Of a DNA stretch of 64,000 nt, positions 43,096-54,919 are shown piece after piece (position 1 is the stretch's first letter; each line of letters opens with the position of its first letter). A model generated the notes under the pieces. That model was not told the DNA's origin. It was given only the letters and a program-made list of their open reading frames with translations, and did not search any database. Source of the stretch: Lasiosphaeria ovina. Lineage: Eukaryota > Ascomycota > Sordariomycetes > Sordariales > Lasiosphaeriaceae. The translations under genes and the position numbers were made by a program. The stretch is taken from the NCBI GenBank assembly GCA_033439765.1, contig JAULSN010000003.1:4960001-5024000 (forward strand), written 5' to 3'.

Positions 43096-45054
43096 GCCTG
43101 CAGTTTTATTAGTGTTGCTAGGCGAGGAGGTGCGCGCATCGGGCCGCACAGACATCACTTTTGCTATCCAAAATTCGGTCTTTTTCCGCACATGGCCATA
43201 CACGAGAAGCTTTCCAGCTTTCTTCTAGCGTGCTATAATCCCTGTGACATACCTGCCCAGCGCGTCCCCCCTGTTCGGCGTCTTGTCCGTGAGCCGCCCA
43301 ATAGTGTAATTTATTGCGTCTAAAAGTAACTTCATGTCTCTCACCGACTCATGTCTGCGTATGCGAGTATCCTCGGTGCTAACGTTACCCTCTCGGGAGC
43401 ATCAACACATGCGGTTAGACCACCCTGTTTTGGGGAGGAGAGGGTCCGAGTCGGCATGGGAAGCCATGTTCACCACGTGGACTAAGTATGATCTTGGAAT
43501 AACCGGGAATGTTGCCTTGGCCTGCGCATCTTGTCCCAAAACACGCCAACTGACAACTTGCACTGGAAACCCGGAAACCCGGGAACTGGCGGAAGACAAT
43601 GGATGCCGAAAGTTACCTGTCTCTCAAGCGGAACTAAGCCAAGTCAGCTTATCCTATTACCTCCGTCTAGACGCACTGCACATGTACGCATCTGCGGCCT
43701 GACTAAAATCAGACTTTGAACTATTCATGTACGTCTTACGCCAAGTGATGGCGTAGTATGCGAGGAAGTTGGTTGCCGCCTATGCAGGTTCGAGTGTGTA
43801 ACCGAAGAATACAAACAGAAGAACCAATGAGGATAGTCAATTCAGACACCCTATTCAAGACAGCTCGCAGAGATAAACTCGACAGTCCATAAGCTGATAT
43901 GCATGCAACACGGCACAAGCTGTCTGCAACTGACATTTGCCTAAGTCTAGCCGGCAGGCAGCGGTCAAGTCAAGCCGGCAGGCAGCAGACTTGGGGGAGG
44001 GCACTGAGAACCAATGGTCCGAGGCAGGCAATGAATGGTTACCAATGTTCTAGTCTCTTCTCTGGCATATAGAAAGGCGTACTCCGTAAGTATTCGAAAG
44101 TATCTACATCCCTTGACTTACTACGACAAAAGCCCCCAAATAACGATAGGGTGACCACTGTTCTATAAGCTATTTGCCAGCGAGCACGACTGCAATCAGA
44201 CATTGTATATCCGTATGTAACACACGCACATACACACATACACACATATACACACACTCTCTCTTTCCTTCTCTCTCTTATACACAACTCGAAACCGTTG
44301 GATAGTAATTGACACTTGTTGCTTTGGTCATAACAACCCCCCTGCGTATAACACGGGTGTTTTGTGCAACACACCCTCCCAAAACATGATAGTGCCTCGA
44401 CTGGTTGGTGCTTCAAGTCTTGGCCTCAGCACAAACCGGTCTCTTTTAGCTGAAAGCAACTATTATCCCGACCCCTAGTACACGTTATCGGACTCGGCCA
44501 CTATTCATACGCTATCCTAACTTATCTTACCTAATCTCGTGCGAGGTAACTAAGGTTTCGACCGTCAGAAGCTAGAACAACCATAACTCAATGCGCGGTC
44601 TGGCACTACCACGAGCCACTTCAGCGGAAGGGATTAGGGAAGCCAGGCAATCATGGCACCCGCAGAGACACAAGTGGTAACATGAAAAATGTCCATTGAT
44701 AGCAGTCAGCAGATAGCATAGGGTAGGTACATATACAGATCTAACAGGAGCGGGAATTTGGTGGGTTGTGGGGGAACAAAAAAAAAACCGATTTGACCTA
44801 GAAAACGCCTTCGCTCCTTGATGTCCGACAACATGACGTTAATAATGCAGAAGAAGAAAATTTGTGAGGAAGAAGTAAGCTCGTCCCCTGATGCCTAGAA
44901 ACCCTTGTATTCGGTGCCAAAGCTGATGTTTTTAAAAAGGAGAGACAATGGATAACGGATGACAAGAAAACAACAACCTTGGACATGGCAATAAACACAA
45001 GGAAAAGTAAATAGATAATACACATTATAAACCCGGGACTAAAAAATACGTGTT
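40467..45054. other. Gene-poor 4.6-kb stretch
   Basis: I could support no gene here. Long overlapping frames near 40890-41770 occur on both strands at once, which is typical of GC-rich non-coding DNA. Landmarks are an imperfect hairpin at 42506-42554, a 29-C run at 43065-43093, and a CA/CT-rich microsatellite at about 44220-44275. The tyrosinase promoter occupies the left end. Confidence 0.45.
43065..43093. repeat. Poly-C run (29 bp)
   Basis: An uninterrupted C homopolymer. Its exact length is likely to be unstable or uncertain in sequencing. Confidence 0.9.
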
Positions 45055-46371
45055 CTACCGTGCCTCCTCGGCGGGGATGACGCCGTGCTCGACAGCATGC
45101 CAGATGGCCGGGTACACGGCGCGGGCGTAGTTGCTCCGGCGGCGCAGGATGTACTTGAGGTCGACGACGTGGTCCCAGTTGGGGATGTGGGGGACCTCGT
45201 CGTCGAAGGCGTGCAGGATGTAGGTGCTGGAGAAGTCCGTCTCCCAGGGCTCGTGGGCGCCGGCCGCGTCGCGCTCGCGCACGTAGGCGATGGCGTCGAG
45301 GCACGTGGTGGCGGCGCTGGCGCGCAGCTGGTCGTCGTGCGCGGCTGCGGCGGTGCCGTTTAGCAACAGTGCGGGGTCTACTACGGCAGCGGACCGCAGC
45401 TGCCTGCGCGGGTGCGGCTGGAACAGCTCCCGCACGCCCTCGTACTCCCAGCTCACAGGCGAGAAGGCGCGAGGGTTCAGCACGAGCACCTCGGCCGGCA
45501 CCGCGTTGAGCCGGAACGCCAGGTCCGACAGCAGGTGGATGCTCGCCGTCTCCCACTGGCCCGTGAACACCTGGTGGGCCGCCTCGAACCAGATGCCCAT
45601 CAGGATGCTGTGGGGCCGGGCCAGCATGACGCCGTTATTGACAAAGCCCGTGTGCTCAATGGTCAACACCACGCCGCCGCCGACGACGTTGGCGAATCCG
45701 GTGCGCCGCAGCGGCGCCACGTCGCGCAGCGGGATCGCGTCCGTGTCCATGTAGATGCCGCCGAACTCGCGCAGGGCCTCGATGCGCACAAAGTCGGCCT
45801 TGTGCTCCATATTTATGATGTTGACGCCCTTGGAGGTGACGACCGGGGCCACGGCGTGGCGGTACGTGACGCCCGGGAGCGACAGGACGCGCCGGGTCCA
45901 GATATCGTCGGACGTCCTGGCGCGCTCGAATACGTCGGGGCTGGCGTCGGTGTGGATATAAATTCGCTCGGGGCGGAAGTAGTAGTGGGACGAGTAGGCC
46001 GAGACGAAAACCTTGAAGCTGAGACGGAAGACGTGGGGGTCTCGCAGGAGCCAGACATAGTGGACGATGTTTGGGATCTCGCCCTCGACTGTATTGCTGC
46101 TGCTGCTGCTGGGCGCCGTCGCATTTGGGCTGTCAATTGCGACTCCGGTCTGGATGCCGTCGCAGGCCTTCTCCCGCGAGATGCCGACCAGCGAAAAGAC
46201 GGGGACGCGCGACAGCGGAGAGAGGGGCGTTGCGACTCGGAGGTGGAGGTAGAGGTAGAGGAAGGTGAGGATGGAGGGGATGGCGAAGGCGAAGAGAATG
46301 CCAGCTCGCGGCCAGGCCTTGACGTAAGGCAGCGCTCGACGCGGGTCGAGAGCCGCTATACGGCCCAGCAT
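45055..46371 (-). CDS. DXD-type glycosyltransferase, type II membrane protein
   Basis: A single exon of 438 codons from ATG 46371. One membrane anchor lies near residues 24-45 and a lumenal catalytic domain follows. IPNIVHYVWLL (99-109), a KADFVRIEALREFGGIYMDTDAIPL block with the DTD metal site at 209-211, and a distal HAFDDEVPHIPNWD block fit the sugar-binding DXD family related to GT32 (Och1-like) enzymes. A Golgi role transferring a sugar nucleotide to glycoprotein or glycolipid is expected. The donor cannot be told. Several N-x-S/T sites are present. Confidence 0.85.
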   Translation of the reverse strand: MLGRIAALDPRRALPYVKAWPRAGILFAFAIPSILTFLYLYLHLRVATPLSPLSRVPVFSLVGISREKACDGIQTGVAIDSPNATAPSSSSSNTVEGEIPNIVHYVWLLRDPHVFRLSFKVFVSAYSSHYYFRPERIYIHTDASPDVFERARTSDDIWTRRVLSLPGVTYRHAVAPVVTSKGVNIINMEHKADFVRIEALREFGGIYMDTDAIPLRDVAPLRRTGFANVVGGGVVLTIEHTGFVNNGVMLARPHSILMGIWFEAAHQVFTGQWETASIHLLSDLAFRLNAVPAEVLVLNPRAFSPVSWEYEGVRELFQPHPRRQLRSAAVVDPALLLNGTAAAAHDDQLRASAATTCLDAIAYVRERDAAGAHEPWETDFSSTYILHAFDDEVPHIPNWDHVVDLKYILRRRSNYARAVYPAIWHAVEHGVIPAEEAR

Positions 46372-46919
46372 GCGAAGTCGCGACGGCCTTCGCCCCAGAT
46401 CGCTGCAGCTGCGCGGACGCGGTTGCGTTGGGTTGAGTCCAACGGAATTTCAAGGTCAGCCCTAGCAGAGTTGGGGAGACGAAAATCTTCCCAGCTTGCA
46501 GGCAGGCAGGTAGATTGTGCCCTAGAGGAAATTACCCCACACTCGACGCGGAAATCGAGAATTATTTTTGGCGGTCCAGACCCTCGCGACAGGCCGCCGA
46601 CAGGGGGGGCCAATACGAGCTGAGAGCTAGCCCGTTGCCATTGTCGGGCGAAACATGAACCCTAACCCTGGGTCTCGACACGAAAGTGAAACTGCCGTAC
46701 AGAATGCCGGACTGCGGTAATCCGTAAATAGTATCAGTAATTAACAATGGCTTCCAAGTTCCAACGGCATGTTATCAGTAATCAGAACTAATTTCCTCAA
46801 CAACGTGAAGCGCCGCCCCGAAACTCGCTGTTTCAAATGTCTCCTGAAGGGCGCGCCCCGCGGCTCGTGGTGACATTGGCGAGTCCAAGCTCGTCACGGA
46901 ATCGTAGGATCAACCTGTG
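46372..46919. other. Divergent intergenic region
   Basis: Shared promoter space of the glycosyltransferase (-) and acetyltransferase (+) genes. No ORF supported. Confidence 0.5.
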
Positions 46920-46927
46920 TATATAAG
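46920..46927 (+). promoter_or_regulatory. TATA-like box of the GNAT gene
   Basis: TATATAAG lies 154 bp before ATG 47074. Confidence 0.45.
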
Positions 46928-47073
46928 GTGGGGTCCATACAAGACTCGTGGGCGCCCAAATAAAGTCAAAGTTATGCTCTTGAACTCTCACTCCGAACCC
47001 CAATTACAACCACGCCAGCCAAACTCTCTCGGGAATAAACGATACCGTTGATTCGAGCTAACGCCGAAACCCG

Positions 47074-47830
47074 ATGGAACCAGTTGTCTACACACCGCGC
47101 CTGAAACTGACACTGGTCACAAAGCCTGAGAGGGGAAGCCCAGAGTACGAATGGCTTCATAAACTGTGGAGCGACGAGAAGTCCTCGTTCTGGAGGTAAG
47201 ATGCGCCCGCCAACCCTTATTCTGATTGTTCTATCACTCACCATTCCCACGCAAAGCCTCTTTTGGCGGTCCAAGTCCACCGAGGAGACCGAAAAGCTCA
47301 TCGCCAACACGTTCCCAACGCCGCAAGCCGGGGAAGAAAAGTCGTACCGGTTCGTCTATGCCGTGCACGCGCTGCTCGAGCCAACGCCCCCCGGCGACGG
47401 CACTAGCCAACCTCAGGACCAGCCGTCAGAGTTCATCGGCGTAGTGTCGCTGCGGTCGCTCAACGTGGGCAACGTGCTGCAGATTCCGGAAGAGTTCATA
47501 ATCCCCGCGGCCGAGGCGGCCACGACGCTGCTGACCGAGATCTCGTACATGTACCTGCCGGGCGCGTGGGGCAAGGGCTACGCGACCGAGTCGGTGCGCG
47601 CGGCGCTGGCGGCGTGCGGCCGGGCAAAGTCGTTTTGGGCGCCGTGGGAGAGGGTTTATGTTAGGGCCATTGTCAATCAGAGAAACCCGGCTAGCGCGCG
47701 TGTCCTGAACAAGATCATGACGCACAAGGGTACGTGGGAGTGGACGGCTCCGGGTAAGCCGCTGTTCATTGGCGGCGAGTGGCGCGAGCAGGACTTTCTC
47801 GAGATCTACGGCTTTCATGCGCTCGAGTGA
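47074..47830 (+). CDS. GNAT-family N-acetyltransferase
   Basis: Exons 47074-47195 and 47257-47830 (donor GTAAGA, acceptor AAAG) give 231 aa. It opens with VVYTPRLKLTLV, the usual beta-1 of RimJ/RimL-like acetyltransferases. FIGVVSLR follows, and the acetyl-CoA loop lies in YLPGAWGKGYATESVRAAL. Then come VNQRNPASARVLNKI and WEWTAPGKPLFIGGEW. It would transfer acetyl from acetyl-CoA to a protein N-terminus, a lysine or a small amine. The substrate is unknown. Confidence 0.88.
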
Positions 47831-48663
47831 GTGGCCGAAGGCGTTGGCAGCCGCGGGGGAGAACGACAATGAACGAACAGATTGGATAGGGGTATAGACG
47901 ACGTTCGTCTTGCAGTCTGTCAGTAGAGCAACAGAGCAAGAACAATTCTAGAACCGTATATTATATTTCGTCTGCTTCAATAAGACTTGCTACCTTAAAG
48001 AGGGACTTCCACAGTTAGATTTATCAAAACATTGAAATGGTGTTGCACGTGATCTGGACTGACTGAGCATTGAATGGTCTGCTTAGATCGGTCTAAAATA
48101 CAGGTAAAAAGCGTCGTCATATAGCCAACAAGACCTCTGAATGTCTCCACGGAAATCCGTATCCCGGCCGGGCCTTCAGGGCAACCGGGATGCCGTAGAC
48201 TGAGCGGATCTCCGGTTGTGAGGGGGTTTGAGGGCATTCGGGCGTAAGCTAAGGAAGTAAACAGAAGCTAGGAAAGAGAATGGCTCATTTTGCACACTAG
48301 GGTCAATTTTAGGGCGACAAATGGCTTATACCCATCACCACGTACACATTGAAGGTTGACACAGGCATTTGCCAAAAAGTCAAAAAATTGAACGGCACTG
48401 CTCCGACAGAGTCATGTCGGCCGGCTCACGAACCTTACCACCGCCATGCAAGATCAAAGTTTCCGCCCAGGGCACATAAAGAGCACCAAATGTCTGGCTG
48501 CACAGGATCGCTCTTTCGCGCCATCTCTTGAACCGTATGTCTTCAGACTTGAATACCTCCTGCCAAGTGCCTCGCACCACAATCACGTACGCCATAGCCG
48601 ACCAACGGCTCTCTTGTCCACCTCTGACAGAATTCTGAGCGCACGGAAGCCTCGTCCGTCACC
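47831..48663. other. Intergenic
   Basis: 3' flank of the GNAT gene and promoter of the methyltransferase gene. Short open frames here look accidental. Confidence 0.5.
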
Positions 48664-49509
48664 ATGGCAGCAGCAGAGCCAAACGACGGCCAGGTCATGA
48701 GCCAGGCCTCGTACTGGGACCAGCGGTACTCCAAATCCGACGGGTCGGCGCCGACGCACGAATGGTCCCTGACCTTTTCGGCGCTCGAGGCCTTTTTCGA
48801 CGCCAACCTGTTCGGCGCGCCGGGGCTCGGGCCGTCCGACGACCCGCTGATTCTGCACCTGGGGTCTGGCGATAGTGTTTGTTTCGTCCTCTCTCTTTCT
48901 TTTTTGGTGGTGTGACCCGACTAGCCTCTAACCAAGGCAGACCGTCCCGGCTGAGCTTGCGGCGCGCGGCTACCGGCGGCAGCTGTGTGTCGACTTCTCG
49001 TCGGTCGTCGTCGAGCTCATGACGCGCACGCACGCCGCCACGCCCGGCATCGAGTGGCGCCTGATGGACGTGCGCGACATGCAGGGCGTCGATGACGCCT
49101 CCGTCGACGTTGCCTTCGACAAGGGCACCCTCGAGGCCATGATCCACGGCGGCCGGTGGAGCCCGCCGCCCCAAGACGTGCGTGACAATACCGCTGCCTA
49201 TCTGCGCGAGGTGTGTACTTAACCTGCTATGATCCGTCTGCAGCCTTGCTCTTTGGTCTTTTATGTGTTCCCGTGTGTCGTGATTGGGGCTCCGAGTCCG
49301 CGCAGATGTCCTGACAGCCATGGTCACAGGTTCACAGGGTGCTAAAGGACAGCGGCCGGTTTCTGTGTGTTACGTTCCAGCAGCCGGACTTCATGGAGCC
49401 GCTGCTGAACCCCGAGGGGTTGCAGTGGGACGACTTCGAGCCCCAGGTTCTCAGCGACATGGGGTCGCTTGGTTACTACGGCTATGTCATCCGCAAGACG
49501 CCAGGCTGA
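48664..49509 (+). CDS. SAM-dependent methyltransferase, EEF1A-lysine-methyltransferase-like
   Basis: Three exons (48664-48876, 48941-49210, 49330-49509) give 220 aa. The order is YWDQRYS, then motif I LILHLGSGDST formed across intron 1, then CVDFSSVVVELM, a FDKGTLEAMIHG block, and a C-terminal EVHRVLKDSGRFLCVTFQQPDF formed across intron 2. This is the layout of the METTL13/EEF1AKMT4-like class-I methyltransferases (YWD.RY start and DKGTLDA motif). A role in methylating a translation factor is inferred from the family. Confidence 0.88.
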
Positions 49510-49834
49510 GCGGCCAGGACGGCATGACGCAGTTGTCCCGATAGGCTGAGCGGATCTTTTGGTTGGGCATACTAGTTCTGGAACTAGTTGCATACCTACA
49601 TCCTGGTTGGATATACACGCATGTTCAAAATAGAGTAGAGTAAATACCGTGATTAATTACAGTACAACAGGTAGAAAGGGGTAGAAGACAGGGGAAGCGG
49701 GTAACATGTTGACACAAAGCCCTAAACACCGCGCCGTCAAGTAGAAACAAGGCGCGCGTCGAGAAATGTCACGTATATGATCTAACCAGGCTGCAAGTAT
49801 TCTAGACAAACATGCGCCCCCGACCCAGAACCCC
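49510..49834. other. Intergenic, convergent
   Basis: 3' flanks of the methyltransferase (+) and zinc-cluster (-) genes. Nothing else seen. Confidence 0.5.
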
Positions 49835-51395
49835 CTATCCGCACGCAGCGACCATCTCGCACGGATACGCCAGCCAGTACTCCCAGTCCGGGCCGAGGTA
49901 CTCGGCGACCATGGCCACGATGGCAGCGCCGGCGCCGCCGACCTGCCACATGGCGCGGCCGTGGTGCAGCAGGAGCGCGTAGTAGGCCAGCACGACGAGG
50001 GCCTCGGGCCGCTTGGCGAGCAGCAGGCCCGTGAACTCGTGCGGCACGAGCGTGGTCCACAGGAAGAGCATCTGGTAGCGCGCGCGCTGCCGCTCCTCTG
50101 CTCCCTGCTCATCGTCCCCCTCGCTGTCGTTGGCGTCCTCTCCGGCAAGCATGGCGTCGAAGCCGACCTGCAGGTACTGGATAGCCGTGCGGCAGGCGGC
50201 CTTCTCCGCGTCTGGGAGGTCGGCGGCCGCGTCGACGAGCTCGGTTGCGCGCGCTGTGTGCCGGCCGCGTGGTGGCCGCGACGTGAACCCCGACGACCAC
50301 GCCAGCGCGGCGCCCAGCCCCGACCGCAGCAGCAGCGGCCACGCGGCCAGCGCCACGGCGTAGATGCCGCCGTGCACATCAACACAACGCGCGTAGTGCG
50401 CCACAAACTCGTCGAGCCGGCTGCTGACGCTGCTGTCTTTTGCGGTGATGGTGGTGGTGGTGCTGGTCTGCGCCTGCGCCTGCGCCAGCGTGTCGGCGAG
50501 CACGTGGTGGCCCAGCACGGTCGCGAAGAGCAGCACGGGGACGCAGTTGGACTCGTCGACGGCCGCGCTGCCGCTGCTGGCCCAGCTGGCGTTGCAGAGC
50601 GACACGGCGCGCGTCTGTAGCGCCACCGCGCGGTGCAGGTACGCGGGCGCGCGCTCGGGGTGCAGAAAGGCCAGGTGGCGCGCCGAGAATGCGAGCATAG
50701 CGTGCAGCAGGTAGGGCGCGTCGAGGCCGGCCTGCAGGCCGAGTTGCAGGTTCGCGAGGTCAGCGTTGGTGTGACCGCCGCTGCCGTCGCCGAGGTTGAA
50801 CATGTCCTTGTTGTTGCAGACGGCGTGGATGAGCAGCTCCATGTGGTCGAGGTTGAGCGCCTCGCCGAGCGTGGCTTGGGCTGCATCCGCTACTTGTAGG
50901 ATGCCGGTGGTGCCCGTGAGGTCTGGAGACTGCGCAGCCAGCGGCGATGCGGTGCTGGTCATATCGGCCAGAATAGGGGAGGCGTCAGAGAGGACGGGGC
51001 CGCTGCTCTCGGCAGGGCCATCGGGGCTGCTGCCGCCGCCGGGGCTGATGGAAGATTCGTGCGACGAGGCACCGGACACGGACAGGTTATCGGGCCCGGC
51101 AGCCTCGGTCACAAAGCTGCACTCGCGCTGCGACAGAGTGCATAAACGGCACAGAGGGCGGCCCTCGTCGCACTGGTGTGACGGTGTAGGTCGAGGTCAG
51201 TCGAAGCTCACGAATTCGAGCAGGACACTCCAGAACCCTCAAAAGGGCATTGATGATTACCTTGACATGGCGTTGCTTGCTGCGACAAGTCAGTAATCGA
51301 AAAGTCTCGAACAGGTGAGCCGGAGAGCTTCCAGCGGCAGCTGCTTACCATTGCACGCAGCCCTTTCGTGACTTTGTGTGGCTGCGACGAAGCAT
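49835..51395 (-). CDS. Zn(II)2Cys6 transcription factor
   Basis: Exons 51395-51349, 51279-51261 (a 19-nt microexon) and 51172-49835 give 467 aa. Splicing rebuilds a complete binuclear cluster: Cys13, Cys16, Cys23, Cys30, Cys33 and Cys40 in GCVQC-KQRHVKC-DEGRPLCRLC-TLSQREC, preceded by basic SHTKSRK. The long C-terminal region with LLHAMLAFSARHLAFLHPERA and AVALQTRAVSLCN is the fungal-specific TF domain of the sterol-regulatory-like DUF3468 type. It is a nuclear DNA-binding regulator. It lies 375 bp downstream of the CoA-transferase gene on the same strand, so the two may be functionally linked. Confidence 0.92.
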
Positions 51396-51770
51396 TTTGC
51401 GAGGTTTGGAGCGGGAAAGAAGACAATTCTGCCGCCCCGGCTAGCTACCAACCCAGGCTGTTGGCGGCGACCAATGATTACGCGTAGGATTTAGCATGAC
51501 GTTGCCTCTTGGCGTAATTATGCCACAACCGTTGCCCTGAGAGGCTTTCGTATCAACGATGCGAAGACACGTATTTACATCAAGAGTTAGACTCAATTAA
51601 ACTCTTAATTTAGTTGCTTGTGGATGGTGAGGAAATAATGGACCAACAGTGCAAATTTTTGCCCTAACAATCTTGAAAGTGCCGGAGCACTCGGACTGAA
51701 ACCCTTTCAGTTGTAAAAGGCAACATGAAGACTGGATCCATCTTTTCGTACCGTCTCGGGCAAAAACCTC
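51396..51770. other. Intergenic, tandem genes
   Basis: Promoter of the zinc-cluster gene and terminator region of the CoA-transferase gene. No ORF supported. Confidence 0.5.
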
Positions 51771-53579
51771 TTACTTGAACGCAACCACGTCTTCGCTCTC
51801 GTGCGCATGCGGTACACTCGGCGATAACCAGCGGGGCTCGACGCCGGCCTCCGCCTCGCCGCCCACAACAAACCTGACGACCGGCCGCAGGATGCTCAAA
51901 CGTAGCCTCCTCCCGTCCCCGGCCATGAACGCGCTGTCATCAAAGGTCTGGAACCACCCGCTGTCCTCCCGGAGATAGCTTGCCAAGGGCTCCGTAGCCG
52001 TCCACCCCCGCCACACCATCTGGAGGAGGTCCAAGACATGGTGGTGGGCGCGCATCTCCGGCCAGTGGAAACGCTGCTGGCACGCGCGGACAGTCTCCGG
52101 GGCGTATAGCCCGACCTCTCGGCCCAGGGCATACGTATTCGCGGCCACGAGCGACGAGTGCACGACGTAGCTACCGCCACGGCGCGCGCGGTCTCGCAGT
52201 GCCAGCATGGCGCCTACCGCGCCGACCGCGCCGGCTGTCATGTCGCTGATGGGCAGCGGCGGCAGAACGCACTCGCCGCTGGGCAAGCCGAGCGCACGTC
52301 CCGTGACGTGGGCGGCGCCGGAAGCGCAGTCCGCGACCTGCTGCCACCCGGGCCGCTCTGCGTAGTAGCCGTCAGGCCCGTAGCAGCTCTCGCTGACGTA
52401 GACGATGCCGCGACCACGGCGTGCCGCCATGCTGAGCAGGTCCTCTGGCCCAAGGTTGTACGGCGCCGCGGCGAGTCGGCCCGGCCGGAAGCCCTGCACG
52501 AACACGTCGGCCTGTTCGACAAGTGTCTGCAGACGTGCCCGGTCACCGGCGTCTCGCAGATCCAGTCCTACAGTCTGCTTCCCGGCGTTGAGCGTGAGCT
52601 GCAGCGTGTTGAGGTCTGGCAAATGAGGCGCGCTAACGCGGATCACGTCGGCGCCGAACGCCGCGAGTATGGCACCGATCTGCGGACCTGCGATGACCCG
52701 CGTCAACTCTACCACTTTGATCCCAGCCAGTGGTCGACTGTCCACTGCTACGCCGTCACCGCCATCTGTCGGCCGCGGAAGAAGGGGGAATGGAACCGGA
52801 GCAGTGTGTTGCGAGTGCGTCTGCGGCCTGACATTAATGAGAGGGTGCGCGGCCAGCGCCTTGCCCATGGGGCTATCGGCCCAACCCTGGGGCGTGAAGC
52901 ATATGCTTCCACAAAAGCCGCCGAGCAAGTTGCGCATCTCGAGCTCCTCGGCACTGTGCTGCGCCGCGACAGCCGCAATGTGCGCAGCCGCCTTGTCGTT
53001 GGTGTCGATGCCCGGCTCGCTCGGGTCAATGCCGAGCGACCGCAGCATTGGCGGCACGTTCATAGACCCGTGCAGACAATACCAGACATCAGGCGTGCGG
53101 GTTGGGTAGATGCCCGTTGCGCGCAGCTTGAGAGGAGTTGAGTGCCAACCTCGTTCCCAGTCCGGCAGCAACGACTTGAGCTTCTTCTGCTGGCCAAGAG
53201 ATGCCAAGCTCTGTCCGTCCAGATATAAAACAGCCGCTGTGCCTAGCCAAAACGCTGCATGCGTTGTGTTGATCGTTACCTCGCGGGCCTTGTTCTCCAG
53301 ACCTCGGATGGCAAGTATTTCATCCGCGATGACGCCAGCCATGGCATGCACCGCTGCAGCAACCGACACGGCTTTGATTGGGCCGGGGAGGACGGGATGC
53401 TCCTCTCCCACAAACCGGACTTTGGACAAGAGCGCCTCGTCCTGCGTGAAGCCTGGCGTCTGGGACACGAGAAGCCGAAAGATGCGTTTGGTGTCATCGA
53501 GCACCGTCGTGAATGTTCGATCTGCGTAGGTTCCCGGTCCGTAGACACCGTATTCTCTTGGTTCCTGGGCGTCTGTCAT
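51771..53579 (-). CDS. Family III CoA-transferase (CaiB/BaiF type)
   Basis: A single exon of 602 codons. ATG 53579 was chosen because the in-frame upstream extension has no ATG. The fold appears twice, as in fungal two-domain members: an N-terminal half (NTTHAAFWLGTAAVLYLDGQ, LKLRATGIYPTRTPDVWYCLHG) and a C-terminal half starting PLAGIKVVELTRVIAGPQIGAILAAFGADVIRV, the family's signature opening. LDLRDAGDRARLQTLVEQADVFVQGFRPG and YGPDGYYAERPGWQQVADCASG follow. It moves CoA between acyl-CoA and a carboxylic acid, acting in carboxylate catabolism. The substrate is unknown. The tandem zinc-cluster gene may regulate it. Confidence 0.92.
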   Translation of the reverse strand: MTDAQEPREYGVYGPGTYADRTFTTVLDDTKRIFRLLVSQTPGFTQDEALLSKVRFVGEEHPVLPGPIKAVSVAAAVHAMAGVIADEILAIRGLENKAREVTINTTHAAFWLGTAAVLYLDGQSLASLGQQKKLKSLLPDWERGWHSTPLKLRATGIYPTRTPDVWYCLHGSMNVPPMLRSLGIDPSEPGIDTNDKAAAHIAAVAAQHSAEELEMRNLLGGFCGSICFTPQGWADSPMGKALAAHPLINVRPQTHSQHTAPVPFPLLPRPTDGGDGVAVDSRPLAGIKVVELTRVIAGPQIGAILAAFGADVIRVSAPHLPDLNTLQLTLNAGKQTVGLDLRDAGDRARLQTLVEQADVFVQGFRPGRLAAAPYNLGPEDLLSMAARRGRGIVYVSESCYGPDGYYAERPGWQQVADCASGAAHVTGRALGLPSGECVLPPLPISDMTAGAVGAVGAMLALRDRARRGGSYVVHSSLVAANTYALGREVGLYAPETVRACQQRFHWPEMRAHHHVLDLLQMVWRGWTATEPLASYLREDSGWFQTFDDSAFMAGDGRRLRLSILRPVVRFVVGGEAEAGVEPRWLSPSVPHAHESEDVVAFK

Positions 53580-54919
53580 TGTGCTAATTGGGAAGGGAAA
53601 CACTGGGCCAAGCAGGATGCAGTGCGTTCTTGGCTCAAACTGCTGGCAGAGACGTGGGGGCAATCTTCTGCCATTTAAGAACTAGAGTCCGAAGGACAGC
53701 CAGATCTCTAAATCGCCTAGTCCCTAAACAGCCTGAAGTGCGATGGTTATTAGCAATCAATACCGAGGTAAGCGCCGGCAGTCTTACCCCATAATATGTC
53801 AATACAGAGCGAGAATCTGATCTTCAGAAGCGTTGATAAAAATTGTGTCACTGGCTGCAAAAAGTAAAATGGCAAAAGAGAAGAAAAACATACAACACCA
53901 GGGATTCGCTGGTGGTCGCCCACCCAACTAGTCTGGCGTTCAGAAGCTTATCATACGAGGTAGAGGGGGTCAGGAACCAGGGATTCTTGGGATTCAAAAA
54001 CGGGACCCTCTTTCCCTCCTGTTCGTATCCATTTTTTTTTAAAAAAAAAAAAAAAAAAAACAACGGCCGTGCTCACAAACGGAGGAGAATCGCCACTTCT
54101 TCTTAGCATCGGCAGGGAACACGCCATATTTACCAAGCCTTCGGGACGGGACCGAGGAATTCAGGCAGCACCCCGCACCAAAGTAGGGGCGGCCACTCAC
54201 TGTAGCGGGGCTCCAAAGAATCGGCCAAGACGGTTGCGCGTATAGGATACGAGAAAAGAAGTATGGTGGCAGGAGACGAGCCAAGTCTCGTAAAAGGGAG
54301 CACTAAAATAATATCCGTTATATCTTCTATTACTTATACTATATAGACCTTAGTCTATCATAATCGAATATATCGGTACTATGGGTATACTACTTGATCT
54401 GTAACGGGCTAGGCCCTTTGTGGCCTCGGTAACCCTCAGCCATTTATGGGTCAAGTCCCTAAGGCTATTCCTAGATTATCAACACCAACGTATACGCTAC
54501 TCTCGACGCTTCCAGAACCTTCTCCCTATAATACCAAGACCATGTATATTAAGCTTACGTCTTTCCTTACTTTCACTTATTTCTCTTTCTCTTTATCTAA
54601 GGATTCTCGTACGTAGTGATAGGAAGCTGTTGAAGAGGTTATATCGATAGAGCATTAGTTAGATATCAAATCGTTGAAGGAGTGGTGGTTATGGAAAGGT
54701 TTGAAGGAAGGTTAGGTTTGAAGCTTCCGTGAGAGGGATTCGAGAGCGGTGAAGGGCGGCAGGGTGGATGATAATGAAGAGCAGAAAAAGTGAAGCAGAA
54801 TGGTATTTTGATTGCTGTGATTGGTCGAAGACTGATGAAGATATGAATGATCTAAATACAAAGGTGGAAAAAGGTCCCCTTATTATACCAGCTTGAACGG
54901 ACCCTGTTGAACGGAACTC
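53580..54919. other. Intergenic, partly AT-rich transposon flank
   Basis: Contains a T9/A19 homopolymer junction near 54033-54060 and an AT-rich stretch at 54300-54420 and 54540-54660. I see no gene. It may include the left end of the piggyBac-like element, but I could not define terminal repeats or TTAA sites. Confidence 0.45.
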
